Source: Bacteroidales bacterium UBA6397 (lineage in GTDB: Bacteria; Bacteroidota; Bacteroidia; Bacteroidales; UBA932). From it: a stretch of 64,000 nt of DNA. A program made the translations under genes and the position numbers. The notes under the pieces were generated by a model, which ran no database searches, was not told the DNA's origin, and was given only the letters and a program-made list of their open reading frames with translations. The stretch spans positions 62,001 to 126,000 of the forward strand of contig DJQB01000036.1 of the NCBI GenBank assembly GCA_002439875.1, written 5' to 3'. Positions 8,765-17,201 of the stretch are shown one piece after another (within the stretch, counting starts at the first letter, position 1; every line of letters starts with the position of its first letter).

Positions 8765-9164
8765 AAATTTCTTAATAGCGTTATGAATATGTAGTCGGCA
8801 AATGTAGGAATTAAAGTCGATATTGCCAATTATTCCGTAATTTATGGTTTGTATCTATGAATATTTCTATGCTAACATTTTTGTTTTGCATCATAACCTA
8901 AATGTTGTATGCATTGAATATTATTACAATAAGATAAAGTGTTTTCTTTATACTGATTGTCTTCAATCACTTTTCTTATGAATATCCTAAAACGTCTCGG
9001 AATGACGAAAATTTTATGTTCAGAATTCCTACGCGAACGTGCTTGGCCGTACAATAGTCCTCTCCTTGACTTGGAACTTCGGCTAGATGGACGCCTCCAA
9101 GAGCGCAGCCGCGCAGAACGCCATGTGGAATATGGCTTACTAGGCACACTCAGCAACACAAAGC
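8765..9164. other. 400-bp intergenic region, no convincing gene
   Basis: The left half (8765-8990) is AT-rich and should hold the minus-strand promoter of the NfnAB-type operon; no clear TAnnTTTG element stands out. The right half (about 9000-9164) is more GC-rich and partly open in several frames, with no start, motif or codon pattern I recognise, so it may be a decayed gene fragment. It contains one copy of a 16-bp sequence repeated at 35927-35942. Confidence 0.5.
8926..8941 (+). repeat. 16-bp dispersed repeat, copy 1
   Basis: The sequence ACAATAAGATAAAGTG occurs here and again, identical, at 35927-35942. Both copies are in long intergenic regions. Confidence 0.55.
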
Positions 9165-12100
9165 TTAAAGCAGATGCCCGAGGAAGCGTTCCTTGTCGGA
9201 ATCTGTCATGCCGCGTCTTCGGGCATATTCATCAATCTCTTTCCGGCTGACGCGGCGGATTTCCGGGTACGAGGCGTCAGGATGAATGAATATGAGTCCG
9301 CAGACGCTGGCGTCCGGGATCATGGCGCAACTGTCCAGCAGTGTGATGCCAAGTCTTTCTGACTCAGGCAAAAGCCTAAGAATATCCCGCTTCAGCGTGT
9401 GGTCCGGGCAACTTGAATATCCTGCCGCGGGCTTGATGATCTTTGCACCGACGAACTCCGCCGGCAATTCTTTATGAATATACCCGCCCAGCCACTCGGA
9501 CGCAGCCTCGGCAAGTGTCAGCCGCACCGCCCGTGCCAGCATCGGCCCGTAATCCGTGCTGCAGGCAGGGCAGTCACAGCTTTCAGGATGAGATCCAGTG
9601 TGCACGCTGAGGGCAAACATCCCCATAGGGGAGTCGAACCCATATTCCTTAGGCGGGACGAAATCGGCCAGAGACCGCCCTCCTTCCTGCCGGAACATAG
9701 GCAGACGAAAATCTTGGGACACAATGTCGTCACCTTCGCTGTGGCAAGCGTCAAACCTTGCGGAAATAGTTATTGTGCAAGCGTTTTCTCTCTTCAACCT
9801 ATCAATCTCTTCAAGTGCGTCGCCACGCAGTTTTCTGAGTTCCTCATGACCTGTCCCGCTCTTGATGCCCCAGATCGCGGCGAAAAGGTTCCAGTCAAAG
9901 AAAGGCAGCACCTCATCGATGCCCAGCGCTCTGGCCACGATGTTCTCGAATGGTTCTCCCTTGATGAAGCTTGAAGCCGGGAACGGCTCGTACGTCGTGT
10001 GTCCGGCTTTCTTTTGCGAGGACTGGGCATAGAGATCCCTGAGGTGCTCCTGTTTCTGATGCTCAGCCGCTTCCGTACCCTCTCTGTCAGCGATTAACTG
10101 GTTGGCGAGCACCGCGCTGGCGGATGCGTCCCGGGCATAAAACACGTGCCCGTATAGAGGAGCAAGTTTCACTGCCGTGTGGAGTGCCGAGGCCGCGGCC
10201 CCGCCAACAAGCAGGGGAGTGGTCATTCCTCTGGCCGTCATCTCCTTGCAGATCTCCTCCATCTGGTAAAGCGACGGTGTGATCAGTCCGCTGACCCCGA
10301 TCAGATCCGCCGAGGTCTCCGCGGCTTTCTCAAGGATGGTTTCCTTCGGTACCATAACTCCGAGATCTATGACCTCGAACCCGTTGCAGTTCAACACAAT
10401 CCCGGTGATGTTCTTCCCGATGTCGTGCACGTCTCCCTTGACGGTCGCGAACACGAGCCGTGGCTTTTTTCTCTCTGATTCTCCTGCCCCTTCCTCAATG
10501 TACGGTTGAAGCAGTGCCACCGCGTTCTTCATAGTCTTGGCCGACTTCACAACCTGAGGCAGGAACATCTTTCCTGCCCCGAACAGTTCCCCGACCCTCG
10601 CCATTCCGCTCATCAACGGCCCGTCAATGATCTCCACAGGCTTTTCGTACTTGCCCAGACACTCGTTGATGTCCCTCTCAAGCCCGCTTGAGTCTCCTTT
10701 AACCAGTGCCCGTATAAGTCTCTCCTCCACTGTCGTTTTGGCAGGCTCTGCGACAGACGAATGTCCGCGCCCGGTCGCTGAGCTTGTCGAAGCAACGGAA
10801 CTGTCATTCGCAGAAAAATTATTACTAGAATCTGCACCCATCAGGCAGCGCCCCGATGCCGCGAGGCGACCATTCTCCCGGACAGGGCGCGAAGCGCAGG
10901 TCGCCTCCGGCCCTTCGGGGCGCTGTCTGACCCCACCTGAATCCTTTTCCAACAAAATACTAGAAGCCTTCTCAATCAACCTCTCCGTAGCCTCGGCATC
11001 CGTGTCCAGAATCACATCCTCCACACACCGAAGCAGTTCGGGTTCAATCTCATCATAAACCCTAAGCATTCCCGGATTCACGATCCCCATGTCAAGTCCG
11101 GCCGAAATCGCATGATAAAGAAACACCGAATGCATCGCCTCGCGGACCTCATTGTTTCCCCTGAATGAGAATGAAAGATTGGAAATGCCACCAGATGTCC
11201 TGCACCCAGGCAAATTCGACTTGATCCATCTCACCGCCTCGATGAAATCAATCCCGTACCTCGAATGCTCCGGAATCCCGGTCCCCACAGGCAGCACATT
11301 CACATCGAATATGATGTCACACGGCCTGACCCCGACCTTGCCGGTCAGCAATGAATATGCCCGGCGGCAAATCTCCACCTTCCTGTCGTAAGTCGTGGCC
11401 TGTCCTTCCTCGTCGAATGCTATCACGATTATCGCCGCACCCAACGCCTTGATCTCTCTCGCCTTCTCGATGAAAACCTCTTCTCCTTCTTTAAGTGAGA
11501 TCGAGTTCACGACGCACTTGCCCTGAGCGTTCTTAAGCCCAGTCACCAGAGTATCCCAATGCGAAGAATCTATCATTATTGCGGCCTTGGCGACAGCCGG
11601 GTCATTGGACACATAACGCAGGAACTTCTCCATCTCCAACCGGGAATCCAGCATCGCGTCATCCATGTTGATGTCGATGATGCTCGCCCCGTTCTCAATC
11701 TGCTGAGCCGCGATCTGGAGTCCTGCCTCGTAATCCCCGGCGGCTATCAGTTTGGCGAACTTGCGTGAGCCCGCCACATTGGTCCGCTCCCCGACATTTG
11801 TGAAGTTGTTCTTCCTGTCAACCGCCACGCTCTCCAATCCGCTGACATAAAGAATATCGTCCGGTTCAGGTATTGCCCTCGGTGATATTCCTTTAACAGC
11901 CTCAGCCACTGCCTTGATGTGCTCCGGAGTCGTCCCGCAACATCCACCCACTATATTCACAGAGCCTGCCAACGCCATTTTCCGGACAGACTCGGCCATC
12001 TGGGAAGGAGTCTCGTCATATTCACCCATCTCGTTCGGCAGCCCGGCGTTAGGGTAGCAGCTGACAGCGCAGGGGGCGAATGACGCGACCTCGGCGATCA

Positions 12101-12785
12101 GCGGAATCATCTCCTCCGCTCCGAGCGAGCAGTTGAGCCCGAAAGACAGAGGCGAGCAATGCTGGACAGAGCGGAAGAATGCCTCCATGGTCTGTCCTGT
12201 AAGTGTGCGCCCGCTCTTGTCACTCATTGAGGCTGAAATCATTACCGGAATGTCCTTGGCTTCGGGAATATGTCCGAGCGCATACAATGCCGCCTTTGTG
12301 TTCAGCGCGTCGAAGCAAGTCTCGAACAGCAGCAGGTCAACTCCACCTTTTACGAGTCCTCTGATTTGAACCTCGAATGCCTCCGCCATCTCGTCAAATG
12401 AATATGGCCGGAAAACCGGGTCGCCTATGTTTTGAGCAAGGGACAGGGACTTGCTTGTGGGCCCGACGCTACCGGCTACCCAAACTCTCCTGTGCGCTCC
12501 ATCGGCAGCTTTGCGGGCTATCCTCGCAGCATCCTCGGCCATCTGTCCAGCTTTGACTGAAAGATTATATTCAGACTGTGAAATACAGTTGGCACTGAAA
12601 GAGTTGGTGGTGATTATGTCAGCTCCCGCTTTAATATATTCATTATGAATCTCACCAATGACATCCGGATCAGTGAGGTTGAAAGATTCGCTGTTGCCTT
12701 GGAGACCCTTGCGTTGGAGCATCGTCCCCATCGCTCCGTCAAGAATCAGAATTCTTTGCGAGAGCTCCGTTCTTATGTCGGGCAT
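9165..12785 (-). CDS. metH: Cobalamin-dependent methionine synthase
   Basis: About 1206 residues from MPDIRTELSQ; upstream in-frame codons would run into metF, so 12785 is the sensible start. It transfers methyl from 5-methyl-tetrahydrofolate to homocysteine via cobalamin. Domains: homocysteine-binding with zinc cysteines (LNCSLG and GGCCGTTPEH), pterin-binding starting at NFTNVGERTNVAGS, helical cap plus B12-binding fold (GDVHDIGKNI, cobalt-ligating histidine), and a C-terminal AdoMet reactivation domain (KPAAGYSSCPDH; the E. coli enzyme has RPAPGYPACPEH). Residues about 608-690, between pterin and B12 domains, are a Ser/Arg/Gly-rich linker encoded largely by palindromic repeat DNA. Last gene of the metY-metF-metH operon. 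Confidence 0.95.
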   Translation of the reverse strand: MPDIRTELSQRILILDGAMGTMLQRKGLQGNSESFNLTDPDVIGEIHNEYIKAGADIITTNSFSANCISQSEYNLSVKAGQMAEDAARIARKAADGAHRRVWVAGSVGPTSKSLSLAQNIGDPVFRPYSFDEMAEAFEVQIRGLVKGGVDLLLFETCFDALNTKAALYALGHIPEAKDIPVMISASMSDKSGRTLTGQTMEAFFRSVQHCSPLSFGLNCSLGAEEMIPLIAEVASFAPCAVSCYPNAGLPNEMGEYDETPSQMAESVRKMALAGSVNIVGGCCGTTPEHIKAVAEAVKGISPRAIPEPDDILYVSGLESVAVDRKNNFTNVGERTNVAGSRKFAKLIAAGDYEAGLQIAAQQIENGASIIDINMDDAMLDSRLEMEKFLRYVSNDPAVAKAAIMIDSSHWDTLVTGLKNAQGKCVVNSISLKEGEEVFIEKAREIKALGAAIIVIAFDEEGQATTYDRKVEICRRAYSLLTGKVGVRPCDIIFDVNVLPVGTGIPEHSRYGIDFIEAVRWIKSNLPGCRTSGGISNLSFSFRGNNEVREAMHSVFLYHAISAGLDMGIVNPGMLRVYDEIEPELLRCVEDVILDTDAEATERLIEKASSILLEKDSGGVRQRPEGPEATCASRPVRENGRLAASGRCLMGADSSNNFSANDSSVASTSSATGRGHSSVAEPAKTTVEERLIRALVKGDSSGLERDINECLGKYEKPVEIIDGPLMSGMARVGELFGAGKMFLPQVVKSAKTMKNAVALLQPYIEEGAGESERKKPRLVFATVKGDVHDIGKNITGIVLNCNGFEVIDLGVMVPKETILEKAAETSADLIGVSGLITPSLYQMEEICKEMTARGMTTPLLVGGAAASALHTAVKLAPLYGHVFYARDASASAVLANQLIADREGTEAAEHQKQEHLRDLYAQSSQKKAGHTTYEPFPASSFIKGEPFENIVARALGIDEVLPFFDWNLFAAIWGIKSGTGHEELRKLRGDALEEIDRLKRENACTITISARFDACHSEGDDIVSQDFRLPMFRQEGGRSLADFVPPKEYGFDSPMGMFALSVHTGSHPESCDCPACSTDYGPMLARAVRLTLAEAASEWLGGYIHKELPAEFVGAKIIKPAAGYSSCPDHTLKRDILRLLPESERLGITLLDSCAMIPDASVCGLIFIHPDASYPEIRRVSRKEIDEYARRRGMTDSDKERFLGHLL
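10772..10793. repeat. Dispersed short repeat inside metH
   Basis: On the minus strand it reads as TTCGACAAGCTCAGCGACCGG with one flanking base. Nearly the same sequence (one base different over 21) lies between genes at 38916-38936. In metH it is read in frame as linker residues. Confidence 0.6.
10841..10930. repeat. 90-bp palindromic element inside the metH reading frame
   Basis: The left arm from 10841 (TCAGGCAGCGCCCCGAT...GAGGCGACC, to 10871) pairs with the right arm 10899-10930 (GGTCGCCTC...TTCGGGGCGCTGTCTGA), with a single mismatch in the outer 14 bp and a few in the centre. The loop is about 27 nt. Length and frame keep metH open; the element encodes the Arg/Gly/Pro-rich part of the linker. 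Confidence 0.7.
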
Positions 12786-12820
12786 TCTTGTCGTTGTGTT
12801 CCTTTGTAAATTAATTGATG

Positions 12821-13723
12821 TCAGAAACATTCCCGGAGTATTCCGATCACATTGGAGGACTTCCCCATAGTGTAGAAGTGCACTCCTGGCACTCCGTGGG
12901 CAAGAAGGTCCCTGCATTGCGCCGTCGCCCATTCCTGGCCTATCCGGTAGACCGCCTCCTTGTCATCCTTGTGATCTTCGATCTCGCTGGTCAACTCGTA
13001 CGGGATGTCGATTGAGAATGATTCCGGAAGCAGATTCACCTGTCTTGGTGTCGAAATCGGCTTCAGCCCGGGAATAATCGGGACGTCAATCCCGTCTTTC
13101 CTGCATCTGTCCACAAAGTTATAGAAAACTTTGTTGTCAAAAAACATCTGTGTTGTGATGTAGTCGGCTCCCGCGTCCACCTTCCGTTTCAGGTTGGCTA
13201 TGTCCACATCAAGATTCGCGGCTTCGAAATGCTTTTCCGGGTAGCCTCCTACACCTATTGTGAAAAAGCCCTCGCATCCGTTCTCCTTTTCGAAGCGGCG
13301 TATGGCCTCCACGAGCTCATTGGCGTGGTCGTAGCCTCCCGGGACAGGGGAGAAGCGCTTCTCGCCCGCAAGGCAGTCGCCCCGGAGTGCCAGCACGTTG
13401 GAGATCCCCATAAACTTGAAGTCCTGAAGTTGGAATCCGATCTGCTCGGCGGTGAACCCGCCGCAGATGAGATGCGGGACCACATCGACCTTGAACTCGG
13501 ATTGGATGGCCCCGCAGACAGCGGTCTCGCTGACGCGTCTGCGCACGAGGCATTTTCTGTAAGTTCCGTCGGGCTGCTCTTCGAATGCGACCTCGTCCCT
13601 GTGGCAGGTAACGTTTATGTGCTTGGGACCGAACTCTATGAACGGCCTTATGTCGTTCAGGAGCTCGGCCTTTGTCATCCCTTTCAGAGGTGGGACTATT
13701 TCCAGTGATGGGTATTGCTTCAT
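12821..13723 (-). CDS. metF: Methylenetetrahydrofolate reductase
   Basis: A 300-residue TIM-barrel flavoprotein that reduces 5,10-methylene- to 5-methyl-tetrahydrofolate, the methyl donor used by MetH. Visible family features are the N-terminal SLEIVPP strand, the catalytic-loop region around NVTCHRDE, the FAD-contacting NVLALRGD near residue 115, DYITTQMFFD near 200 and PGLKPIST near 230. It lies 12 bases after metY and 35 before metH, so the three are almost certainly co-transcribed and together make methionine from O-acetylhomoserine. Confidence 0.95.
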   Translation of the reverse strand: MKQYPSLEIVPPLKGMTKAELLNDIRPFIEFGPKHINVTCHRDEVAFEEQPDGTYRKCLVRRRVSETAVCGAIQSEFKVDVVPHLICGGFTAEQIGFQLQDFKFMGISNVLALRGDCLAGEKRFSPVPGGYDHANELVEAIRRFEKENGCEGFFTIGVGGYPEKHFEAANLDVDIANLKRKVDAGADYITTQMFFDNKVFYNFVDRCRKDGIDVPIIPGLKPISTPRQVNLLPESFSIDIPYELTSEIEDHKDDKEAVYRIGQEWATAQCRDLLAHGVPGVHFYTMGKSSNVIGILRECF

Positions 13724-13735
13724 TTTTTTTTCTGT

Positions 13736-15022
13736 CTAGATCGCCGCGAACGCCTGGTCAAGATCTGCGATTATATCGTCAATGTGCTCGATCCCGATGG
13801 ACAGCCTGATGGTTGTAGGGGTGATGTGCTGCCGCTCAAGTTCTTCCGGAGACATCTGGGAATGGGTCGTCGTCGCCGGGTGGATCACAAGGCTCTTTAC
13901 ATCAGCCACATTGGCAAGAAGAGAGAAGATCTTCAGGCTGTCAATGAATTTCCAAGCTTCATTCTTGGTACCTTTGATTTCGAATGTGAATATTGATCCG
14001 CCGCCATTAGGAAAATATTTTTGGTAAAGGGCGTGATCGGGATGTGAAGGCACGGCAGGGTGGTTGACTTTGGCGACTCTGGGGTTGTTTTCGAGATATT
14101 CAACGACCTTCAGAGCGTTTTGGACGTGACGTTCGATGCGAACAGGCAGAGACTCGACTCCCTGTAGAAGGATCCATGCGCTGATCGGACTTATGCAGGC
14201 TCCAGTGTCGCGGAGGATGACAGCCCTTACTCTTGTCACGAACGCCGCGTTCCCGGCCACATCAGCGAACACCGCGCCATGGTAACTCGGATCCGGTTTC
14301 GCTAACGTTGGGTATTTATCCTGATTTCTCTTCCAGTCAAAAGTGCCTCCATCCACAATCACACCGCCAAGGGTCGTGCCGTGGCCACCAATGAATTTTG
14401 TAGCGGAATGGACCACAATGTCGGCTCCGTGATCGATAGGTCTTATCAGCAGGGGGGCGAAAGTGTTGTCGACTATGAACACTATTCCGTGCCTGTGGGC
14501 GACTTCCGCGATGCCCTCAAGGTCTGTCACATCCGAGTTGGGGTTCCCGAATGTCTCGGCGTAGATCACTTTCGTGTTCGGCTTGATGGCGGCTTCCAGA
14601 GCCTTGAGGTCATTTACCCTTACAATGGTGTTGGAGATTCCCTGAGTTGTCAGGGTGTGGGTGATCAGATTGAACGAGCCTCCGTAGAGGTTGTCGGCGG
14701 CGATGATGTGGTCTCCCTGCTGAAGCACATTCTGTAGGGCGTAGGTGACAGCCGCGGCCCCGGAGGCTACAGCGAGAGCTGCCACTCCGCCTTCAAGCGC
14801 CGCGATTCTTTTCTCGAACACATCCTGCGTCGTGTTGGTGAGTCTTCCATAGATGTTTCCAGGATCTTTTAGCCCGAAACGGTCAGCTGCATGCTGGCTG
14901 TTGTGGAACACGTAGGAAGTCGTCTGGTAAATTGGAACCGCGCGTGCGTCTGACACAGGGTCTGGGTTCTCTTGACCGACGTGGAGTGCCAAAGTCTCAA
15001 GATGCAGTTTTTTTGTGCTCAT
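13736..15022 (-). CDS. metY: O-acetylhomoserine sulfhydrylase (PLP enzyme)
   Basis: A 428-residue enzyme of the Cys/Met metabolism PLP family, full length for MetY. The PLP lysine lies in VVHSATKFIGGHGTT (about residue 210), and the preceding FIVDNTFAPLL holds the aspartate that contacts the pyridine nitrogen. Substrate, probably O-acetylhomoserine plus sulfide to give homocysteine, is inferred from family length and from the metF and metH genes downstream. First gene of the operon; start codon in the context GAATATG. Divergent from an Lrp-type regulator with a 168-bp shared upstream region. Confidence 0.9.
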   Translation of the reverse strand: MSTKKLHLETLALHVGQENPDPVSDARAVPIYQTTSYVFHNSQHAADRFGLKDPGNIYGRLTNTTQDVFEKRIAALEGGVAALAVASGAAAVTYALQNVLQQGDHIIAADNLYGGSFNLITHTLTTQGISNTIVRVNDLKALEAAIKPNTKVIYAETFGNPNSDVTDLEGIAEVAHRHGIVFIVDNTFAPLLIRPIDHGADIVVHSATKFIGGHGTTLGGVIVDGGTFDWKRNQDKYPTLAKPDPSYHGAVFADVAGNAAFVTRVRAVILRDTGACISPISAWILLQGVESLPVRIERHVQNALKVVEYLENNPRVAKVNHPAVPSHPDHALYQKYFPNGGGSIFTFEIKGTKNEAWKFIDSLKIFSLLANVADVKSLVIHPATTTHSQMSPEELERQHITPTTIRLSIGIEHIDDIIADLDQAFAAI

Positions 15023-15093
15023 ATTCTTTAGTTCGTTTTATGTTTAACTGTCTGGTGCAAAGTTCGTATTTGTGGGCAAAATATCCAAGTATT

Positions 15094-15124
15094 TTTGAGG
15101 ATTTGGATGAATTATCTATATTTG
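15094..15124 (+). promoter_or_regulatory. Promoter of the Lrp-type regulator gene
   Basis: TTTG at 15094-15097, 19-bp spacer, TATATTTG at 15117-15124: an exact match to the Bacteroidota -33/-7 pattern (TTTG, TAnnTTTG), about 65 bases before the regulator start. Confidence 0.6.
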
Positions 15125-15190
15125 TAAATATTTAAAGTTGGATATTCTATATTTTTTGCCTTTCTATATATTTTGCGGAATAATTATCTG

Positions 15191-15664
15191 ATGGATATGA
15201 TTGATGAGAAAGATGTCGAGATCCTGAGGCTACTCCAGAATGACGCTGATCTGACAAACAAGGAAATCGCCGCTAAAGTGCATCTGTCTCCGACTCCGGT
15301 CTTTGAGAGGATCAAGAGGCTTCGTGAGCAAGGGTACATCAAAAAGATAGCCGCGGTGCTTGACGCCGACAAGCTTGATTGCTCTTTCATGGCTTTCTGC
15401 TACATAAAACTCAAGCAGCACACTTTTGAGAACGCCAAACGCCTGATGGATGCCGTCGGGCAGATCGAGGAGGTAGCGGAATGTTACAACATTTCCGGTG
15501 ACTACGATTTCCTGATGAAGGTCTATGTCTCAAGTATGAAAGACTATCAACGCTTTGTCCTGCGGATCATGGGTGACCTGGACTGCATAGGAAGCCTGAA
15601 CAGTTCTTTCGTGATGGGGGTGGTCAAGAACTCCTTCGGTGTGCCGGTGCATCTGAGGCGCTAG
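15191..15664 (+). CDS. Lrp/AsnC family transcriptional regulator
   Basis: About 157 residues. The N-terminal helix-turn-helix (LRLLQNDADLTNKEIAAKV, then LSPTPVFERIKRL) and the C-terminal ligand-sensing RAM domain (from about 70) are typical of Lrp/AsnC proteins, which bind amino acids as octamers or dimers. Starts at 15191 (MDMIDEKD) or 15197 (MIDEKD) both fit; no ATG lies upstream. It is divergent from metY, so control of the methionine operon is the natural guess, and the ilvE/2-oxoacid operon 1.5 kb downstream is another candidate. Its end overlaps convergently by a few bases with the trmO stop. Confidence 0.9.
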   Translation: MDMIDEKDVEILRLLQNDADLTNKEIAAKVHLSPTPVFERIKRLREQGYIKKIAAVLDADKLDCSFMAFCYIKLKQHTFENAKRLMDAVGQIEEVAECYNISGDYDFLMKVYVSSMKDYQRFVLRIMGDLDCIGSLNSSFVMGVVKNSFGVPVHLRR

Positions 15665-16434
15665 AGGCTTCTGATCCCGATGACAGTGAGCACTTCTCCG
15701 TTTACCTTGAACCGAACGTCAAGGTTGTCGAACGTCATTCCGTAGACCTTGCCCGGGTCGTTATGAAAACTTGGCCTGGGGTCCTGCGCCAGCACATCGC
15801 GCAGAGCGGCCGCGTCAGCTTCCGTCAAACCGGGAACCGAGACCATCGCTCCTTTTCCGGCTTCCGGGTCTGCCGAAGTGACCGAAGGATCGAACACAAC
15901 CTTCAATGGTTTCCACACCTGTCCATCAACAAAACCTGATGCCGCCTCTGGGTGGCTGTCAGCATAGGTGATGTAGGGCTTGACGTCATAGATAGGCGTT
16001 CCGTCCATCAGGTCTGCTCCAAGGACATTGATCACCGGTCCAAGCGGTTTCCCGTCCGGGCCCTTGGATTCATATTCAATGGACCCGATTCTGACAGACG
16101 ACAGCCCCAGTCCGTTAGGTCTGAATGGCGAGCGGCTCGCGAACACTCCGACCCTCTCGTTTCCTCCAAGCCTCGGAGGCCTTACGGTCGCCCGGAAAGC
16201 CGATTGTTGATCCTTGCTTACAGGTTTACGGGGCTTACACGGCTTGTTCGCGGAGAATCCCCAGATAAGCCAGATGAAGTCGAAGCCCTCTAGCCCACGC
16301 ACGGCATCGGCGCTCCGGAATCCACGCTCAAACACGATGCGCCCCTTCAGCTCGGGGACAAGTCCCGCCTGACGCGGGATTCCGAACTTGGACCCGAACG
16401 GTGACGTGAACCGTGCCACAGGCTCAATGAACAT
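15661..16434 (-). CDS. trmO: tRNA N6-threonylcarbamoyladenosine37 methyltransferase (TsaA/TrmO family)
   Basis: A 257-residue TrmO-like protein. The N-terminal half carries the family signatures SPFGSKFGIPRQ (about 11-22), FDFIWLIWGF (about 51-60) and ERVGVFASRSPFRPNGLGLSSV (AdoMet-binding region, cited in part); the C-terminal half (DMDG-type loop LMDGTPIYDVKPYI, then a smaller beta domain) is the longer version also seen in E. coli TrmO. It uses AdoMet to methylate t6A37 in tRNA. The upstream nitroreductase gene overlaps its start by 11 bases, so the two are translated from one message. Confidence 0.9.
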   Translation of the reverse strand: MFIEPVARFTSPFGSKFGIPRQAGLVPELKGRIVFERGFRSADAVRGLEGFDFIWLIWGFSANKPCKPRKPVSKDQQSAFRATVRPPRLGGNERVGVFASRSPFRPNGLGLSSVRIGSIEYESKGPDGKPLGPVINVLGADLMDGTPIYDVKPYITYADSHPEAASGFVDGQVWKPLKVVFDPSVTSADPEAGKGAMVSVPGLTEADAAALRDVLAQDPRPSFHNDPGKVYGMTFDNLDVRFKVNGEVLTVIGIRSL

Positions 16435-16951
16435 AACTTACCTGGTCCCATTTCAGGGCCTCCTCATTCTGCGGCTTGCGCTCGTCTGCCGGATGGCCGA
16501 CCGCGATCAGGCACAGAACGGAATATTTTTCGGGAATATTCAGAATCTTCCTTACCTTCTGTTCCGCAGTCACCCCGGCATCCTTGCTTTCCCTACCCCT
16601 GATGTGGCACCAGCATGATCCCAGCCCAAGATCCTCGGCCTGATACTGCATCGACACAGCGGCGATACTGCCGTCTTCAACCCACATCTCCTGCTCTTCT
16701 GGTTCACCCAGTACAGCGATCACAACAGGAGCCCCGGCCAAAAACTGAGAACCTGCCGGCCTTATGCCCGACAGCTCTTCGATCTTCTCCTTGTTTTCTG
16801 TGACCACGAATCTCCATTTCCGCTGCCCTTTCGCTGTCGGAGACATAAGGGCGGCTCTGAGTATCGTCCTTACCTCTTCTTCTGTCACCGGGACGTCAGT
16901 GTATGCCCTGTGGCTTCTGCGCGCCTGCGCAAGTTCCTTGAAAGAATTCAT
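16424..16951 (-). CDS. Nitroreductase family flavoprotein
   Basis: About 176 residues from MNSFKELAQARRSHR. FMN-dependent family features: the N-terminal RRSHRAYTD phosphate-binding arginines, SPTAKGQRKWRFVV near residue 40, and the C-terminal AVGHPADERKP. Substrate not predictable. Start choice: a real Shine-Dalgarno (AGGAGG) lies 8 nt before this ATG, but only 2 nt before the alternative ATG at 16957. Such a sequence is rare in this window. Co-transcribed with trmO through an 11-base overlap. Confidence 0.88.
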   Translation of the reverse strand: MNSFKELAQARRSHRAYTDVPVTEEEVRTILRAALMSPTAKGQRKWRFVVTENKEKIEELSGIRPAGSQFLAGAPVVIAVLGEPEEQEMWVEDGSIAAVSMQYQAEDLGLGSCWCHIRGRESKDAGVTAEQKVRKILNIPEKYSVLCLIAVGHPADERKPQNEEALKWDQVSYVH

Positions 16952-16959
16952 ATTCATTT

Positions 16960-16965
16960 CCTCCT
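16960..16965 (-). promoter_or_regulatory. Shine-Dalgarno of the nitroreductase gene
   Basis: The minus strand reads AGGAGG here, 8 nt before the ATG at 16951 and only 2 nt before the ATG at 16957, favouring the downstream start. Confidence 0.6.
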
Positions 16966-17201
16966 TATGGCGCAAATTTACAATTAATATTCGTTATGAT
17001 GATCATCTCAGGCCTGGACTTTTATCGTTTGTCCAGTTTCCCTCCAAAATGCAATTGAACATATCAAATAATTTTAAAACGTTTAATTATAGATAAAATA
17101 ATTATCAAAACCGTGAAAATGGTTATAAAATTTGACATAATTATTGCTTCTGTTGAAAAAATGTAATATATTTATGGTCGTAATAAAGCCTTTTTCATCC
17201 G

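Noticed and set aside
12785..12932. Longer N-terminus of MetH starting at 12932
   Set aside because: The extra 49 codons overlap the 3' end of metF, are unlike MetH N-termini, and MPDIRTELSQ is the family-like start.
15023..15190. SAM riboswitch ahead of metY
   Set aside because: The region is short and AT-rich with no multi-helix arrangement or conserved core visible.
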